From positions 1,054,001 to 1,118,000 of the forward strand of contig NZ_CAKLCM010000003.1 in NCBI RefSeq assembly GCF_921292975.1: a stretch of 64,000 bases of DNA, written 5' to 3'. The notes under the pieces are model-generated. The model ran no database searches. It worked only from the letters and a program-made list of their open reading frames with translations, and was not told where the DNA came from. Of this stretch, positions 43,170-54,600 are shown piece after piece. How positions within the stretch are numbered: the first letter of the stretch is position 1; each line of letters begins with the position of its first letter. A program made the translations under genes and the position numbers. Source of the DNA: Vibrio hippocampi (lineage in GTDB: Bacteria > Pseudomonadota > Gammaproteobacteria > Enterobacterales > Vibrionaceae).

Positions 43170-44513
43170 ATGAAAAAGTTTTATAACCGCCAGAAAGAAC
43201 TCGACGCCCTACAAGCGGTTTCCGGACAGATAGCAGAAACTAAGGGGCAACTTAGTGTCATGGTGGGAAGAAGACGTGTGGGTAAAACCCGTCTTTTAAA
43301 CGAAGCGTTTCATCAAGGGAATACTCGATTTCTTTACCTATTCATAAGTCGAAAGAGTGAAAGCTCCTTAGTGGATGAGTTTGCAGAAATCATCAATAGT
43401 GAGCTTGGTGTTAAGTTTTTCCAACCACAATCACTCCGAGATATCATTGAGTTCTTGTTGGATTATACAAAGCAAAAGCCTCTGACTGTCATCATTGACG
43501 AATTTCAAGACATAGATATCGTCTGCCCTGCTCTATTCTCCGACATTCAAAATTTATGGGATGCAAACAAAAGAGAGTCAATGATGCACCTTGTCTGCTG
43601 TGGCTCCCTATACAGCATGATGACTAAGATCTTCAAAGGCAAAGACGAGCCTCTATTCAACCGTGATGATCGATTCTTTAAAATCCAACCTTTGCAACCC
43701 TCTTATCTTGCGGAGGTAATGAAAGACCACCATCAATTTGATGCTGAGAACATGCTTCAATGGTGGTGTCTTTCAGGGGGAATCCCAAAATACCTTGAGT
43801 GGCTAACTCGATTCTCTGCTGAAAGCGATGATCTATTTGAGGCAGTGATCTCCGAGTTTTCGCCGCTGATAAAGGAAGGAACTCACCGGCTTGTAGAAGA
43901 TTTTGGCTCAGAACATCGAGTTTACTTCGATATTCTTGGGGCAATATCAAAGGGCAATACTAGCCGAGCTAGAATTGAAAACTTCTTAGATATGAGTGTT
44001 GGTGTTCATCTAGAAAAGCTTGATGAAGTGTTTGATGTTATTACCAAGAAACGTCCGATTAGTTCTAAAGAGAACTCTCGAGATATTCGCTACTCCATTT
44101 CCGATCCATTTCTAAACTTCTGGTTTCGATTCATCCATGCCAACAAAAGCGCTGTGGAGATGGAGAACTACGAATATATCCGAAAATACATTGAACGGGA
44201 TTTCAACGTATACTCAGGTCTAGAGCTAGAAAGCCTATTCACCGCAATACTGGTCGAATCAAAGCAATTCGGGAAGATTGGTGGATACTGGGATGCGAAA
44301 GGTCATAATGAGATCGATATCGTTGCCATTAATGACCTCGATAAGAAAATACTCATCGCTGAGGTTAAAAGACAGCAAAAGCGTTACAGTGAAGCAAAAC
44401 TAATAGAGAAATCCCATGACCTTTTAAAAAAGCTAAGCCTAAAAGGTTATGACATTGAGTATCGTGGATTTTCATTAGATAACTTAACTGAAACGATGAA
44501 AGAGTATATCTAG
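43170..44513 (+). CDS. STAND/MNS-type ATPase with DUF234 and nuclease-like C-terminus
   Basis: A 447-aa ATP-binding protein of the archaeal-type ATPase family (ATPase_2 plus DUF234). Walker A is GRRRVGKT at 33-40, Walker B TVIIDEF near 112-118, and a sensor-like VCCGSLYS follows. The C-terminal region has a PD-(D/E)xK-like pattern, HNEIDIVAI and then ILIAEVKR. Members are sporadic in bacteria and often lie in horizontally acquired DNA; their biological role is largely unknown. It is a single-gene unit with a palindrome before it and a terminator after it. Confidence 0.85.
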   Translation: MKKFYNRQKELDALQAVSGQIAETKGQLSVMVGRRRVGKTRLLNEAFHQGNTRFLYLFISRKSESSLVDEFAEIINSELGVKFFQPQSLRDIIEFLLDYTKQKPLTVIIDEFQDIDIVCPALFSDIQNLWDANKRESMMHLVCCGSLYSMMTKIFKGKDEPLFNRDDRFFKIQPLQPSYLAEVMKDHHQFDAENMLQWWCLSGGIPKYLEWLTRFSAESDDLFEAVISEFSPLIKEGTHRLVEDFGSEHRVYFDILGAISKGNTSRARIENFLDMSVGVHLEKLDEVFDVITKKRPISSKENSRDIRYSISDPFLNFWFRFIHANKSAVEMENYEYIRKYIERDFNVYSGLELESLFTAILVESKQFGKIGGYWDAKGHNEIDIVAINDLDKKILIAEVKRQQKRYSEAKLIEKSHDLLKKLSLKGYDIEYRGFSLDNLTETMKEYI

Positions 44514-44848
44514 AACTATATATCTAGACCTATGCATTCAAGCCGTCACGAAAGCACTACAGAGACAGAACATGATCTATTAACGAGATAGCGTCATATC
44601 TATGGCGAGCATACTTTACACTCAGAAGATACCCAAAAAGTTCAGAGTTTTAAAAGCAGCTAGCGGGATAACTCAATAAGATATTGTTTGCTAGATACGA
44701 AAATGACGCCTCGATTTCATTCGGGGCGTCATTCAATTTTTTTGGGGCATTTCTAGGTGTAAAACAGGGCTGTTTTTACCCTTTACATGTTCGGATAACC
44801 AGTATCTATGTAAGCAGCAAGAAGTCTATTTTTAACCTTGTAGTCCCT
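44514..44848. other. Non-coding region after the ATPase gene
   Basis: About 335 bp without a supported gene. It holds the terminator at 44702-44742 and the 3' end of the convergent tdh operon. Nothing else recognised. Confidence 0.5.
44702..44742 (+). terminator. Rho-independent terminator
   Basis: AATGACGCCTCGA at 44702-44714 pairs with TCGGGGCGTCATT at 44721-44733 (13 bp with one G-T pair, 6-nt loop), followed after CAA by seven T. It lies between the ATPase gene and convergent tdh. Confidence 0.88.
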
Positions 44849-45880
44849 TTACTCCCAATCGAGAATAACCTTACCAGAAGCCCCGCTACGCATAGCCTCA
44901 AAGCCTTTTTCAAACTCATCAACCTTAAAGTGATGGGTGATAATTGGCGTTAAATCTAAGCCAGACTGGATCAATGAAGCCATCTTGTACCAAGTTTCAA
45001 ACATCTCACGCCCATAGATACCTTTGATCACAAGACCTTTAAAGATAACTTGGTTCCAATCGATGCCCATGTCTGATGGTGGGATACCGAGTAGCGCGAT
45101 ACGACCGCCGTGGTTCATGGTTTCTAGCATTGAACTAAACGCGGATTGGACACCTGACATTTCTAAACCGACATCGAAGCCTTCGGTCATGCCTAACTCG
45201 GTCATCACGTCTTTTAGATCTTCTTTCGCAACGTTAACGGCGCGAGTCACGCCCATTTGTTTGGCGAGTTCAAGGCGGTATTCGTTAACATCGGTAATGA
45301 CAACATGGCGTGCGCCGACGTGTTTGGCAACAGCGGCAGCCATGATACCAATGGGACCCGCGCCCGTGATAAGCACGTCTTCACCCACCAAGTCAAACGA
45401 CAGTGCGGTGTGAACGGCATTGCCGAACGGGTCAAAGATAGAAGCGAGATCGTCAGAGATACCTTCAGGAATTTTAAAAGCGTTAAATGCAGGGATCACT
45501 AAGTATTCCGAGAACGCTCCGGTGCGATTAACGCCAACGCCGACGGTATTGCGGCACAAATGAGTACGACCACCGCGGCAGTTGCGACAGTGACCGCAAG
45601 TGATATGACCTTCACCAGAAACGCGGTCGCCAATCTCAAAACCACGCACTTCTTGACCAATCCCAACCACTTCACCGACGTATTCGTGACCGACAACCAT
45701 AGGAACCGGAATGGTATTTTGTGACCATTCATCCCAGTTGTAGATATGCACATCCGTACCACAGATAGCGGTCTTTTTGATCTTGATAAGCAGATCGTTG
45801 TGGCCCATTTCTGGCTTGTCGACTTCCGTCATCCAGATGCCTTGTTCAGGCTTTAATTTTGATAACGCTTTAATTTTCAT
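44849..45880 (-). CDS. tdh: L-threonine 3-dehydrogenase
   Basis: A 343-aa zinc alcohol-dehydrogenase-family enzyme that oxidises threonine to 2-amino-3-ketobutyrate with NAD. Catalytic zinc ligands C40, H65 and E66 ([14 protein letters not shown]), structural zinc Cys at 95, 98, 101 and 109, and the nucleotide-binding loop [13 protein letters not shown] are visible. It follows kbl by 70 bp; kbl-tdh is the usual order in enterics and vibrios. The start has AGGAAA upstream. Confidence 0.96.
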   Translation of the reverse strand: MKIKALSKLKPEQGIWMTEVDKPEMGHNDLLIKIKKTAICGTDVHIYNWDEWSQNTIPVPMVVGHEYVGEVVGIGQEVRGFEIGDRVSGEGHITCGHCRNCRGGRTHLCRNTVGVGVNRTGAFSEYLVIPAFNAFKIPEGISDDLASIFDPFGNAVHTALSFDLVGEDVLITGAGPIGIMAAAVAKHVGARHVVITDVNEYRLELAKQMGVTRAVNVAKEDLKDVMTELGMTEGFDVGLEMSGVQSAFSSMLETMNHGGRIALLGIPPSDMGIDWNQVIFKGLVIKGIYGREMFETWYKMASLIQSGLDLTPIITHHFKVDEFEKGFEAMRSGASGKVILDWE

Positions 45881-45950
45881 TACTATTTCCTAAAGAAATC
45901 GATGTCGCGGCTAGTCGAATTTGATAACAAAACCAACCGCGTAAAATGGG

Positions 45951-47144
45951 TTAGATGATTGCCATCTCTTTACCAACTTCGATAAAGGCATCAATGGCGC
46001 GATCTAATTGCTCTCTTGAGTGGGCAGCAGACATCTGAGTACGGATACGCGCTTGTCCTTTTGGCACCACAGGGAAAGAGAAGCCCACCACATAAATGCC
46101 CTTCGCAAGCGCGCGCTCGGCAAACTCTGCGGCGACTTTGGCATCGCCTAGCATAATTGGAATGATCGCATGATCAGCGCCCGCCATGGTGAAACCTGCA
46201 TCCGTCATACGAGTACGGAAATGGGCGGCGTTTTCCCAGAGACGGTCACGCAATTCGCCACTCTGTTGCAGAAGATCAAGTACGCGCAAAGACGCGTTAA
46301 CAATGGCTGGCGCAACCGAGTTAGAGAATAGATAAGGGCGAGAGCGCTGACGCAACCAATCGATGACTTCTTTTTTACCTGACGTATAACCGCCTGATGC
46401 TCCACCCATGGCTTTGCCCAGCGTACCGGTAATAATATCAATACGATCCATCACATTGTGGTACTCGTGAGTCCCCGCACCCGTTGCGCCCATAAAGCCA
46501 ACCGCGTGAGAATCATCAACCATCACAAGCGCACCATACTTGTCTGCTAAATCACAGATAGCAGGCAGGTTTGCGACCACACCGTCCATCGAGAATACAC
46601 CGTCAGTTACGATCAAGGTATGACGGGCACCCGCTTCTTTCGCGGCAATAAGTTGCTGTTCAAGCTCGTCCATATTGTTGTTGGCGTAGCGAAAACGCAT
46701 CGCTTTACAAAGACGCACACCGTCGATAATCGACGCGTGGTTAAGGGCATCAGAAATAATCGCATCTTCTTTGCCAAGGATAGTTTCAAATAGACCGGTG
46801 TTTGCATCGAAACACGATGTGTAAAGAATGGTGTCTTCTTGACCCAAAAATGCTGACAGTTTCTGCTCGAGCTGTTTATGGATATCTTGCGTACCACAGA
46901 TAAAACGCACCGATGCCATACCGAAACCATGTGCATCCATACCTTGCTGACCGGCTGTAATCAGCTCTGGGTGATTCGCCAGACCTAAGTAGTTGTTGGC
47001 GCAGAAGTTCAGCACACTTTCGCCGCTGGCAATTTTCACGGCCGCTTGTTGTTGAGAGGTGATGACACGCTCAGATTTATACAGACCTTCAGCTTTAACT
47101 TCTTCAAGCTGCTGTTGAATTTGATTATAAAATGCAGAGGACAT
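45951..47144 (-). CDS. kbl: 2-amino-3-ketobutyrate CoA ligase (glycine C-acetyltransferase)
   Basis: A 397-aa PLP enzyme of the alpha-oxoamine synthase family, with [16 protein letters not shown] near 43-58, the [16 protein letters not shown] cofactor region, and the Schiff-base Lys in [15 protein letters not shown] near 245. It converts 2-amino-3-ketobutyrate and CoA to glycine and acetyl-CoA, completing threonine breakdown started by Tdh. Divergent from a LysR gene. Confidence 0.96.
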   Translation of the reverse strand: MSSAFYNQIQQQLEEVKAEGLYKSERVITSQQQAAVKIASGESVLNFCANNYLGLANHPELITAGQQGMDAHGFGMASVRFICGTQDIHKQLEQKLSAFLGQEDTILYTSCFDANTGLFETILGKEDAIISDALNHASIIDGVRLCKAMRFRYANNNMDELEQQLIAAKEAGARHTLIVTDGVFSMDGVVANLPAICDLADKYGALVMVDDSHAVGFMGATGAGTHEYHNVMDRIDIITGTLGKAMGGASGGYTSGKKEVIDWLRQRSRPYLFSNSVAPAIVNASLRVLDLLQQSGELRDRLWENAAHFRTRMTDAGFTMAGADHAIIPIMLGDAKVAAEFAERALAKGIYVVGFSFPVVPKGQARIRTQMSAAHSREQLDRAIDAFIEVGKEMAII

Positions 47145-47253
47145 ATTGGTTTCCTTGTAGGGGCGCTGCGTTGTTGTCCCTATTTTAGTTCATTGCCGTG
47201 AATTCGATTATCCCTTAAGATGGAAAACCATTAGTGAATCTCAGGCATTAATC

Positions 47254-48186
47254 ATGTTCAACCAGAGTCTTATTCCGCTACTTCCTGATCTCGCGTCTTA
47301 CATCTTGGTGGTTAATGAAGGCAGTTTTACCGCTGCCGCGAAAAAGCTGGGTGTCACCCCTTCTGCTCTGTCAAAAACCATTACCCGATTAGAAAATGCC
47401 TTGTCGACGAAATTGTTTCAGCGTACGACTCGCCAGTTGGTGATCACACAAGCAGGTCAAAAGGTGTATGACCAAAGCGTCCTGATGATCAATGCCGCTC
47501 AACAAGCGCTCGATGTGTCTCAGTCCGATCACACCGAACCGAGTGGCTCACTGACGATAGCCGCACCTGAAGCTTTTCTTTTTTCCGTTTTACAGCCCCT
47601 TATTGGTCCGTTTTTAAAGCGCTATCCAGAAATCCAATTGAAAGTGCGGGCATTGGATGGCGACATCGACTTGCTTAAACATGGTATAGACGCCGCCTTT
47701 AAACTGACCGACCGTCCGGATGAAAATTTGGTACTGAAAGAACTTGGGCCAACAAATCTGGTACTTTGCGCTAGTCCAGAGTATCTGACGAAAAATGGCG
47801 AACCCACCTTGCCACAAGACTTACAAGCTCACGACTGTCTATATTTAGCAGAGACGGAGCGCGACAACGTTTGGGATTTTTTTAAAGAGGACGAATACCA
47901 CTCGATCACCGTTTCTGGGCGCTATGCGGTCAACCATTCTCAGATGCGATTAAACGGCGTCAAACAAGGATTGGGGATCGGTATCTTCCATGACTTTGTG
48001 ATTCAGGAAGCACTGCTACAAGGCAGCGTTAAACCGGTATTGCAAGATTGGACCATCAAAAGTAACTATCACGGCACGGTCGCGCTACAATATGCACAGA
48101 GCAAGTATATGCCAGCTCGTCTTAGGGTGTTTATTGATTATATGAGTCGTGAGTTAGCAGGATTGGTCAAAGCCAACCCTGCTTGA
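47254..48186 (+). CDS. LysR-family transcriptional regulator beside kbl-tdh
   Basis: A 310-aa LysR regulator: helix-turn-helix at about 20-50 (GSFTAAAKKLGVTPSALSKTITRLENAL) and a substrate-binding domain starting near 90 (SGSLTIAAPEAFLFSVLQPL). It is divergent from kbl with 109 bp between, so control of threonine catabolism is possible; this subgroup often represses a neighbouring gene. Confidence 0.88.
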   Translation: MFNQSLIPLLPDLASYILVVNEGSFTAAAKKLGVTPSALSKTITRLENALSTKLFQRTTRQLVITQAGQKVYDQSVLMINAAQQALDVSQSDHTEPSGSLTIAAPEAFLFSVLQPLIGPFLKRYPEIQLKVRALDGDIDLLKHGIDAAFKLTDRPDENLVLKELGPTNLVLCASPEYLTKNGEPTLPQDLQAHDCLYLAETERDNVWDFFKEDEYHSITVSGRYAVNHSQMRLNGVKQGLGIGIFHDFVIQEALLQGSVKPVLQDWTIKSNYHGTVALQYAQSKYMPARLRVFIDYMSRELAGLVKANPA

Positions 48187-48204
48187 AACACAAAACAAAC
48201 TCGT

Positions 48205-49050
48205 TTAGTTGATGTCTTGAACATTCATCACCAACTCTTCCCATTTGCGTTGGTTCTCAATATCGTGCTCCAGACCTTGCTCATCGGCAATTCTAAAACG
48301 TTTAACCGCCGCCGTTTTACTGGTGGCTTGATATAGCCAGTAGGCTTCGGCTTTTAACGCCTCATCAATCGGTTTGTCTATCGATTCGTAAACCATCTGC
48401 TTACACGCATTAATGGATTCCGCAGGGAATTTAGAAATACGTTGTGCCAGTGCATCCACATAAGGACCGATTTCATCCGGCTCTAGTGCTTTATTAATGG
48501 TGCCGTATGCCTCAGCTTCATCGGCATCAAAGTCTCTGGCGCTAAGGATGATCTCTAACGCACGACCCAAACCAACTTGTCTTGCCATACGAGATGCACC
48601 GCCACCACAAGGCAGAATGCCCATACCGACTTCCATTTGCATAAACTTGTATTTACCACGCGCGGCAAAACGCATATCGCATGCCAGTGCAAACTCATGA
48701 CCGCCACCACGGGCAAAGCCTTCGAGTTTCGCTATCGTTGCTTGGGGAACTTTACTGATACGCTCAAGTACTGATTGGAGGTCGAGCAACTTGGCTTCAT
48801 CACGACTGACTGCCTCGGTGGACATCTCTTTCAGTAGATTGGTGTCGTAATGACAGACCCAGATCTCTGGATTAGCGGACTGAAACACCACCACTTTGAC
48901 ACTGCTATCGCGCTCTAAGCGCAATGCCAACCCATTCAAATCAGCCAACATCTCTTGCCCTTGAACGTTGACCGAACCAAATTCAAATGTGACGTAAAGG
49001 ATGGCATCGTCTTGCTTGGCGGTAAATGTTGTATAGCCTTGGTAACTCAT
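48205..49050 (-). CDS. Enoyl-CoA hydratase/isomerase (crotonase) family protein
   Basis: A 281-aa crotonase-fold protein. Residues DLNGLALRLERDSSVKVVVFQSANPEIWVCHYDTNLL form the first oxyanion region and KLEGFARGGGHEFALACDMRFAA the second. The substrate acyl-CoA is unknown. ATG 49050 with AAGGAAAGG upstream is chosen over an upstream in-frame start at 49128 that has no ribosome site. Convergent with the LysR gene. Confidence 0.85.
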   Translation of the reverse strand: MSYQGYTTFTAKQDDAILYVTFEFGSVNVQGQEMLADLNGLALRLERDSSVKVVVFQSANPEIWVCHYDTNLLKEMSTEAVSRDEAKLLDLQSVLERISKVPQATIAKLEGFARGGGHEFALACDMRFAARGKYKFMQMEVGMGILPCGGGASRMARQVGLGRALEIILSARDFDADEAEAYGTINKALEPDEIGPYVDALAQRISKFPAESINACKQMVYESIDKPIDEALKAEAYWLYQATSKTAAVKRFRIADEQGLEHDIENQRKWEELVMNVQDIN

Positions 49051-49197
49051 AGTCCTTTCCTTATCGCTGTGGGTTAAGCCAGAAACGGCTTGTACCCAAT
49101 GACAATAGGAATGGTGGTACGAATACACAATTAACAGAAAAGCAAAACAGTATTAACCAGTTTTAAATAGAGCTTTCATTCGAAAGCTAATTGGCTG

Positions 49198-49956
49198 TTA
49201 TAGATGCTGAAATTCCTCAATCACCTCATGACCCCGAAGTTGCAGGAAATCTAAAAATTGACGCGCAGTATAGGTAATGATCTTATCTGTCGGCATGGAT
49301 ACCGTCTCCAACAAGGCGGAGGTATGCTCAAATTGACCAATCGAATCGTAGAAATGTGAATCACTGCCTGTGGTGATATATCCACCCGCGGATTTCACCT
49401 CTTCTGCGATCTGATAACAGCGTTCAACACTGCCCACACGGCTATGCCCTCTTAGGGTACTATTATTGATTTCAATAGCGACATGATGATCCGCGGCACA
49501 CTGCGCTACCGCCTTGAAATCAAAATCAAAGTGTGGATTGCCAAGATGCCCAAGCGCATCCACCTTACCGCTGCGAATAATATTCAGTAGTGCTCTGGTA
49601 TGTGCCGAGCGACCAACCGGCGCAAACACCGGCTCATGAAAACTCGCAATGATCCAATCCAGAGATTTAAAAGAACTAGGATGGACGTCAATATCACCGC
49701 TGGTGGTCATGATGTTCGCTTCCACACCTCGCACAATACCGACATCATGCAAAAAACGAGGAATAACACGCTGGTTGGAAAAAAACCAATAGTGCGGCGC
49801 ACCGGGCATAGATTCGGCATGATCGGTGGTACAGAGTAACTTCAGTCCGCTTTGCTTCGCCGCCAAGGCGTTTTCGGTAATCGTGCTGTAAGCGTGACCA
49901 CTGGCGTAAGTATGAGTGTGAGTATCCACTTCAAAATGCAATCTTGTTGCTGTCAT
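49198..49956 (-). CDS. PHP-domain phosphatase (YcdX-like)
   Basis: A 252-aa PHP-family metal hydrolase. Metal-binding signatures are [17 protein letters not shown] at the N-terminus, [11 protein letters not shown], the Glu in [19 protein letters not shown], and GSDSHF near the end. These match YcdX, a trinuclear-zinc phosphatase. Own ribosome site AAGGAAG; apparently a single-gene unit. Confidence 0.9.
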   Translation of the reverse strand: MTATRLHFEVDTHTHTYASGHAYSTITENALAAKQSGLKLLCTTDHAESMPGAPHYWFFSNQRVIPRFLHDVGIVRGVEANIMTTSGDIDVHPSSFKSLDWIIASFHEPVFAPVGRSAHTRALLNIIRSGKVDALGHLGNPHFDFDFKAVAQCAADHHVAIEINNSTLRGHSRVGSVERCYQIAEEVKSAGGYITTGSDSHFYDSIGQFEHTSALLETVSMPTDKIITYTARQFLDFLQLRGHEVIEEFQHL

Positions 49957-50155
49957 TCTGCTTCCTTATTTATGCTGTACTGTGCTTCTTAGCTTTTACT
50001 CGATTGATTAAGCATAACACGAACTTTTTACTGTTCAGTGAAACCTCAGTCTGATACCACGAGTCATATCATTTGAGCTAATGAATTAAAACCCCGAGCC
50101 TACTTTTACGAGGTCATTTCAGCCCTAGCCCCTAGCAATCAAATAACCACCAAAC

Positions 50156-50184
50156 CAAAAAAAGCCCCGAAATTGGGACTTTTA
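50156..50184 (-). terminator. Terminator of the S4-domain gene
   Basis: On the minus strand AAAGTCCC pairs with GGGGCTTT (one wobble pair) around a 6-nt loop and is followed by a T run. It lies 25 bp past the stop of the S4-domain gene. Confidence 0.8.
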
Positions 50185-50208
50185 TCTGTTGCTTGCATCA
50201 CTTGTTAT

Positions 50209-50700
50209 CTAGAAGAAATCTATGCTACCGCGCCCACTATTTGGGTCTTTGCTGCCGGACGATTTACGCTGTGATGGCGAGTTTTGTTTCTGACTCTGTT
50301 TGGCTTTTTTGTCTCGACCCGAGCTTTTATTTTTTGACGCTTTATTTGCTGGCGCTTTATTTTCTGGTGCTTTATTTTGCTGAGGTGCCGTTTTCTCAAC
50401 GTCAGCGACCTCTGGTCGTTCTTCCATCGGCGGCTCATCACATACCATGACATAGTATTCTTGATTGAACTCGAAGAAGTCGCCATCGTACATCTTGCGT
50501 CGTTTACGCGTTTCAAGTTCACCGTTCACTGCCACATAACCTTCGGCAATAAAGTGTTTCGCTTCACCGCCACCACCGACCAGGTTAGCCACCTTAAACA
50601 ACTTATAGAGCTCGATCGGTTGGCTAGAGACTTCTATTCCAATCGCTTCGATTTCTATCTCTTCAGGTTCGGAATAATCTTCAAAGGCGTCTTGATTCAT
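50209..50700 (-). CDS. S4-domain RNA-binding protein with basic low-complexity tail
   Basis: A 163-aa protein. Residues ~20-85 form an S4-like RNA-binding domain related to YbcJ (IELYKLFKVANLVGGGGEAKHFIAEGYVAVNGELETRK is spread over that region). The rest is a long tail rich in Lys, Asn, Ser and Gln with repeated NKAP/NKAS units, probably disordered and RNA-binding. YbcJ-like proteins are normally about 70 residues, so the tail is the distinctive part. Confidence 0.85.
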   Translation of the reverse strand: MNQDAFEDYSEPEEIEIEAIGIEVSSQPIELYKLFKVANLVGGGGEAKHFIAEGYVAVNGELETRKRRKMYDGDFFEFNQEYYVMVCDEPPMEERPEVADVEKTAPQQNKAPENKAPANKASKNKSSGRDKKAKQSQKQNSPSQRKSSGSKDPNSGRGSIDFF

Positions 50701-50840
50701 GATGGTTTGTTGGGGAGTAGTGAATAATGGCGCTATTGTACTGGTTTACACTCAACAAGCGAACAAAATATGATGTAAAAACCTGACGGTGACCATTTGG
50801 CACCAAGTCCCAACGTGCCGTTTTCTGAATCAATTAAGCA

Positions 50841-51302
50841 TTACTCAACCAGCAGTCTCGGCCAATGCTGGTCAGCTTTAGCAATGTTACCTTGTGGATC
50901 CTGCAACCACTTTTTCTGAACCGAACGGTTGTAATTTAAATAGAGTTTACCATTTTCAATGCTCCATGCGTCGGGATCGATCTTCGCAGTATAGCCTTGG
51001 CTCACCGCCCAAGCACAGTAACCGCCATATTGTGGGGCATACTTTTCAGGCTCGGCTTTGAATGCCTGCAAATTTTGTTCGCTTGAAAATCGCCAATTGG
51101 CACCATTCCATTGGTATTGGTAATCACTGTCGCCTTTGACGGGTTTACTCTGTGTAAAATAGGCGACGGGATCATAACCTTTGATCGCATGACCAAAAAA
51201 GTCACTATAAACTGGCTCTAACGCCCACGTAATGGGGGCATAAACCATTGCTGTCAGTAAAAATAGACGCGTAAACCACCTTGATACTGTTTTCATTCTC
51301 AT
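50841..51302 (-). CDS. Exported YHS-domain protein
   Basis: A 153-aa periplasmic protein with a signal peptide (cleavage probably near ITWA) and a YHS domain: GYDPVAYF near residue 43, FSSEQNLQAFKAEPEKYAPQYGGYCAWAVSQG. YHS domains accompany metal handling or redox enzymes, but this protein's role is unknown. Met1 or Met3 may be the start. Confidence 0.85.
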   Translation of the reverse strand: MRMKTVSRWFTRLFLLTAMVYAPITWALEPVYSDFFGHAIKGYDPVAYFTQSKPVKGDSDYQYQWNGANWRFSSEQNLQAFKAEPEKYAPQYGGYCAWAVSQGYTAKIDPDAWSIENGKLYLNYNRSVQKKWLQDPQGNIAKADQHWPRLLVE

Positions 51303-51636
51303 CCCCTATCTGATTACTTTTAGTCTAGATAAAGAACCCAACCGAGCGAAAAAACTTTCACGACAATTCAGTCAATAGATCGACCCGCAGCCTATCATTG
51401 ACACTTTGGCACCACCGTTATACTGATTTGAACCAAAGTAACTCTGTGTTAATAACAGTCGAATATATGTCCAAGTTATCTCAAGACGCAGACTTCAGAG
51501 GTGACTTAGCTATATTTACTTCGTTGAATTTTCAGAATAATTGTACATTGATCACAGCGCTTAACCCTTAACCTATCAGTGCAACTAATTTTTATTAAAA
51601 TTAGTGCATATCAATTGGCGAAGGGATCTCCAAATA
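51303..51636. other. Non-coding region between the YHS gene and the GGDEF-EAL gene
   Basis: About 330 bp holding divergent promoters. It is AT-rich near the right end; I recognise no operator, hairpin or gene. Confidence 0.5.
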
Positions 51637-54600
51637 GTGGAATCAAGAATGACACCTCAATCAAGCAGACTGGACAATGGTAGACCAACCATCGCGATCA
51701 TTGCAGGCTCTTTGGCATCTAACTATCATGAAGGGATCATGCGAGGTGCCGCTTACGTTGCTGAGGAGAAAGGCTATAACGTGATTGGTTATTGCGGTGG
51801 CGTGATTAACTCACCCGATGCCCGCACCTTAGCCAGAAGTAAGGTTTTTGAATTAGTCGACATGGGACTGATTTCCGGTGTCATCATCCCGTTTAGCTCC
51901 CACACTCGATATTCCACTCCACAAGATTGCCAAACATTCTTAAAGCAATTTCAAGATGTTCCAGTGGTGAACATCGGCAGCCAGATCCCACATTTCACCA
52001 ATATTATCACTGACTATAAAGTCTCTATGATTGAGCTTTTTCACCACTACTATCACCAGCACAACTACCGCAATATTGTTCTGGTACGTGGTCCTAAAAA
52101 TCACGCGTCCTCCGAAAAGCGCATGCAAATTTTTCTAGATTTACTCAAACAGCATGGGCTAGAACAGCACCAACATAGCGTTATCTATTGCGACCTAAAA
52201 CGAGAGGCGGCGAAACACAGGCTCAGTCAGTTATTTGAGCAAGAGAACGGGATTTCGCAAGATAACAGAAGCCATTCCAAATATGCCATAGACGCGATTA
52301 TTACCATCAATGACAATCAAGCACTTGGCGTGATGGATGCGTGTAAAGAGCATGGATTGGTCATCCCCGATGATATTGCGGTAGCGGGTTCAATGAACAC
52401 GTTAGAAGGTGCTTTCTGCAACCCATCACTCACCACGATTAAAGAGCCGCTATTTGAATTAGGGCAAGCGGCGGCTTTAGAGCTGGTCGCGCAAATTGAA
52501 GGGCGATCCCCCGCCGATACGCTTGAAATTCCGACTGAGCTTATTATTCGTGAATCTTGTGGCTGCAAATGCCACAGCCAAAGTAACCCATTTAGTCAGC
52601 CGCTGTCATTGCAGCCGAGCCACGAACCTAAAAGCCGAGATTGGATATTTGACCAGACCAAACAAAGTTTTTATCAATTAGTAGAACAACATAAAGGGGC
52701 CATCATTCATCGAGATGTTGATCGCATACTGCAAGCCTTTCATCATTCGGTGGAACACGATGATTTCGTTGACCTGTTAGCAACATTGGAAACTCGCCTC
52801 AATCATGCGCTAATGTCTGAAGACATCATGTTCTGGCTCAGTTTAGTGTCACAGCTGCAGCGCAGTTGCCTCAACTATTTACAGATCTCCGATGATCGAG
52901 ACAACATGCTGCATTTTATGTCGCAGCTGACCATCATCAAATCTGAAGTTGAGCAACTGGCCGTGCAGGCACAGAGCTTTGAAGCGGAGCATTATCTCAA
53001 CTGTTTTCGTATCATCGTCAATAACCTCAATACCTCTTTTGATCTCACCACCATCAAGCATTATGCCGTTGACACGCTGCAATTATCGGAGCTCTATATT
53101 TCGCTGTTCGAAGACCTCAAGACCGATGACGAGGCTGATGCTATCAGAGCGAAAAATATTGTTTCAGTTCGCAAAAATCAATTTATTGGCATCAGCAACA
53201 AACAACTCAATGCCAAAAAGCTAATACCGCAAGAGGTGGAACGATTTAACGAGCGCTATAGCCTGATGGTTTTCCCCCTTGCGTTCGGGAGTAAAGCCAT
53301 CGGCTTTATGACCACCAACATTAGCCATCGTAAAGGTACAGCGTTTGAAAACTTGCGAGAAATCATCAGCTCAGCGTTAAAAAATGAAATGCTAATTCAG
53401 AACCTAAGAGATGCCGAAGAACGCTTTAGTGATATTGCCCACAGCACCTCAAACTGGTTATGGGAAACCAATGAACACCATCGCTTTACCTACTGCTCAA
53501 ATTCAACATTGGACATCATAGGCTACGAACCGAGTTATTTTATTGATAAAGGCATAGATAGCCTCAATATTAAGCAGCATCAATCCTTATTCTTTGCTAT
53601 CGCTCAGCACAAGGACTTGGTGGATATTGAGTGTTGGTGCCAACACAAGAATGGTCGGTTAATTTGCATGTTAGTTTCTGCAAAGGCGATATACCAAAAT
53701 GGCAAATTTAATGGCTACCGTGGTGTATTCGAAGACATTACCGAGCAAAAAACTCAAGAGCAAAAAATCCGTAATCTCGCCTACACCGACACCCTGACAG
53801 GGCTACCAAACCGAGCCATGCTGCACGATACCCTTGAGCAAACCATTATTCGCAGTAATGAGCAGCAGCAGAAATTTGCGGTCATGTTTATCGACCTGGA
53901 TCATTTCAAGCACGTCAATGACTCAATGGGACACGATGCTGGCGACCTGTTACTGGTGAAAGTCACCGAGCGATTAACGGCGTCCGTTGGTCCCAAAGAG
54001 ACCCTCGCTCGACTTGGTGGTGATGAGTTTGTGATTATATCGTCGGATATCAATGCGCAAGAGGAAGTCATTAAACTCATACACCGAATTTTCTATAACC
54101 TTAAGCAGCCGATTGATGTCTATAACAAACCGATTTATAGCACACTTAGCCTAGGCATCAGCCTGTACCCTAAAGACGGCACAGATGCTGAAACACTACT
54201 GAAGAAAGGCGACAGTGCGATGTATCAAGCCAAGTCGCAAGGGCGTAATGGCTATGTGTTTTATGATCATCAATTGGAGCTCAAAAACAGCCTAAGGAAT
54301 ACCTACGAACGCATATTGCGCCAAGCAATTGAAAAAGAACAGTTCGTTCTCCACTACCAACCGCAAGTTTCCTTGCTCGATAACAGCATTATTGGCTGCG
54401 AGGTTCTGGTGAGGATTCACAGTGACAATGGCTTAGTCCCACCCAATCTATTTATTCCCGTTGCCGAAGAACTCGGACTGATCCAATTCGTCGATGAATG
54501 GGTGTTCGAACATGCTTGTGCTCAGTACGCCACGTGGAAAGCCGAACTCGGTATCACTCGTCGCCTATCCATCAACCTATCGGCACTGCAATTACAAAAC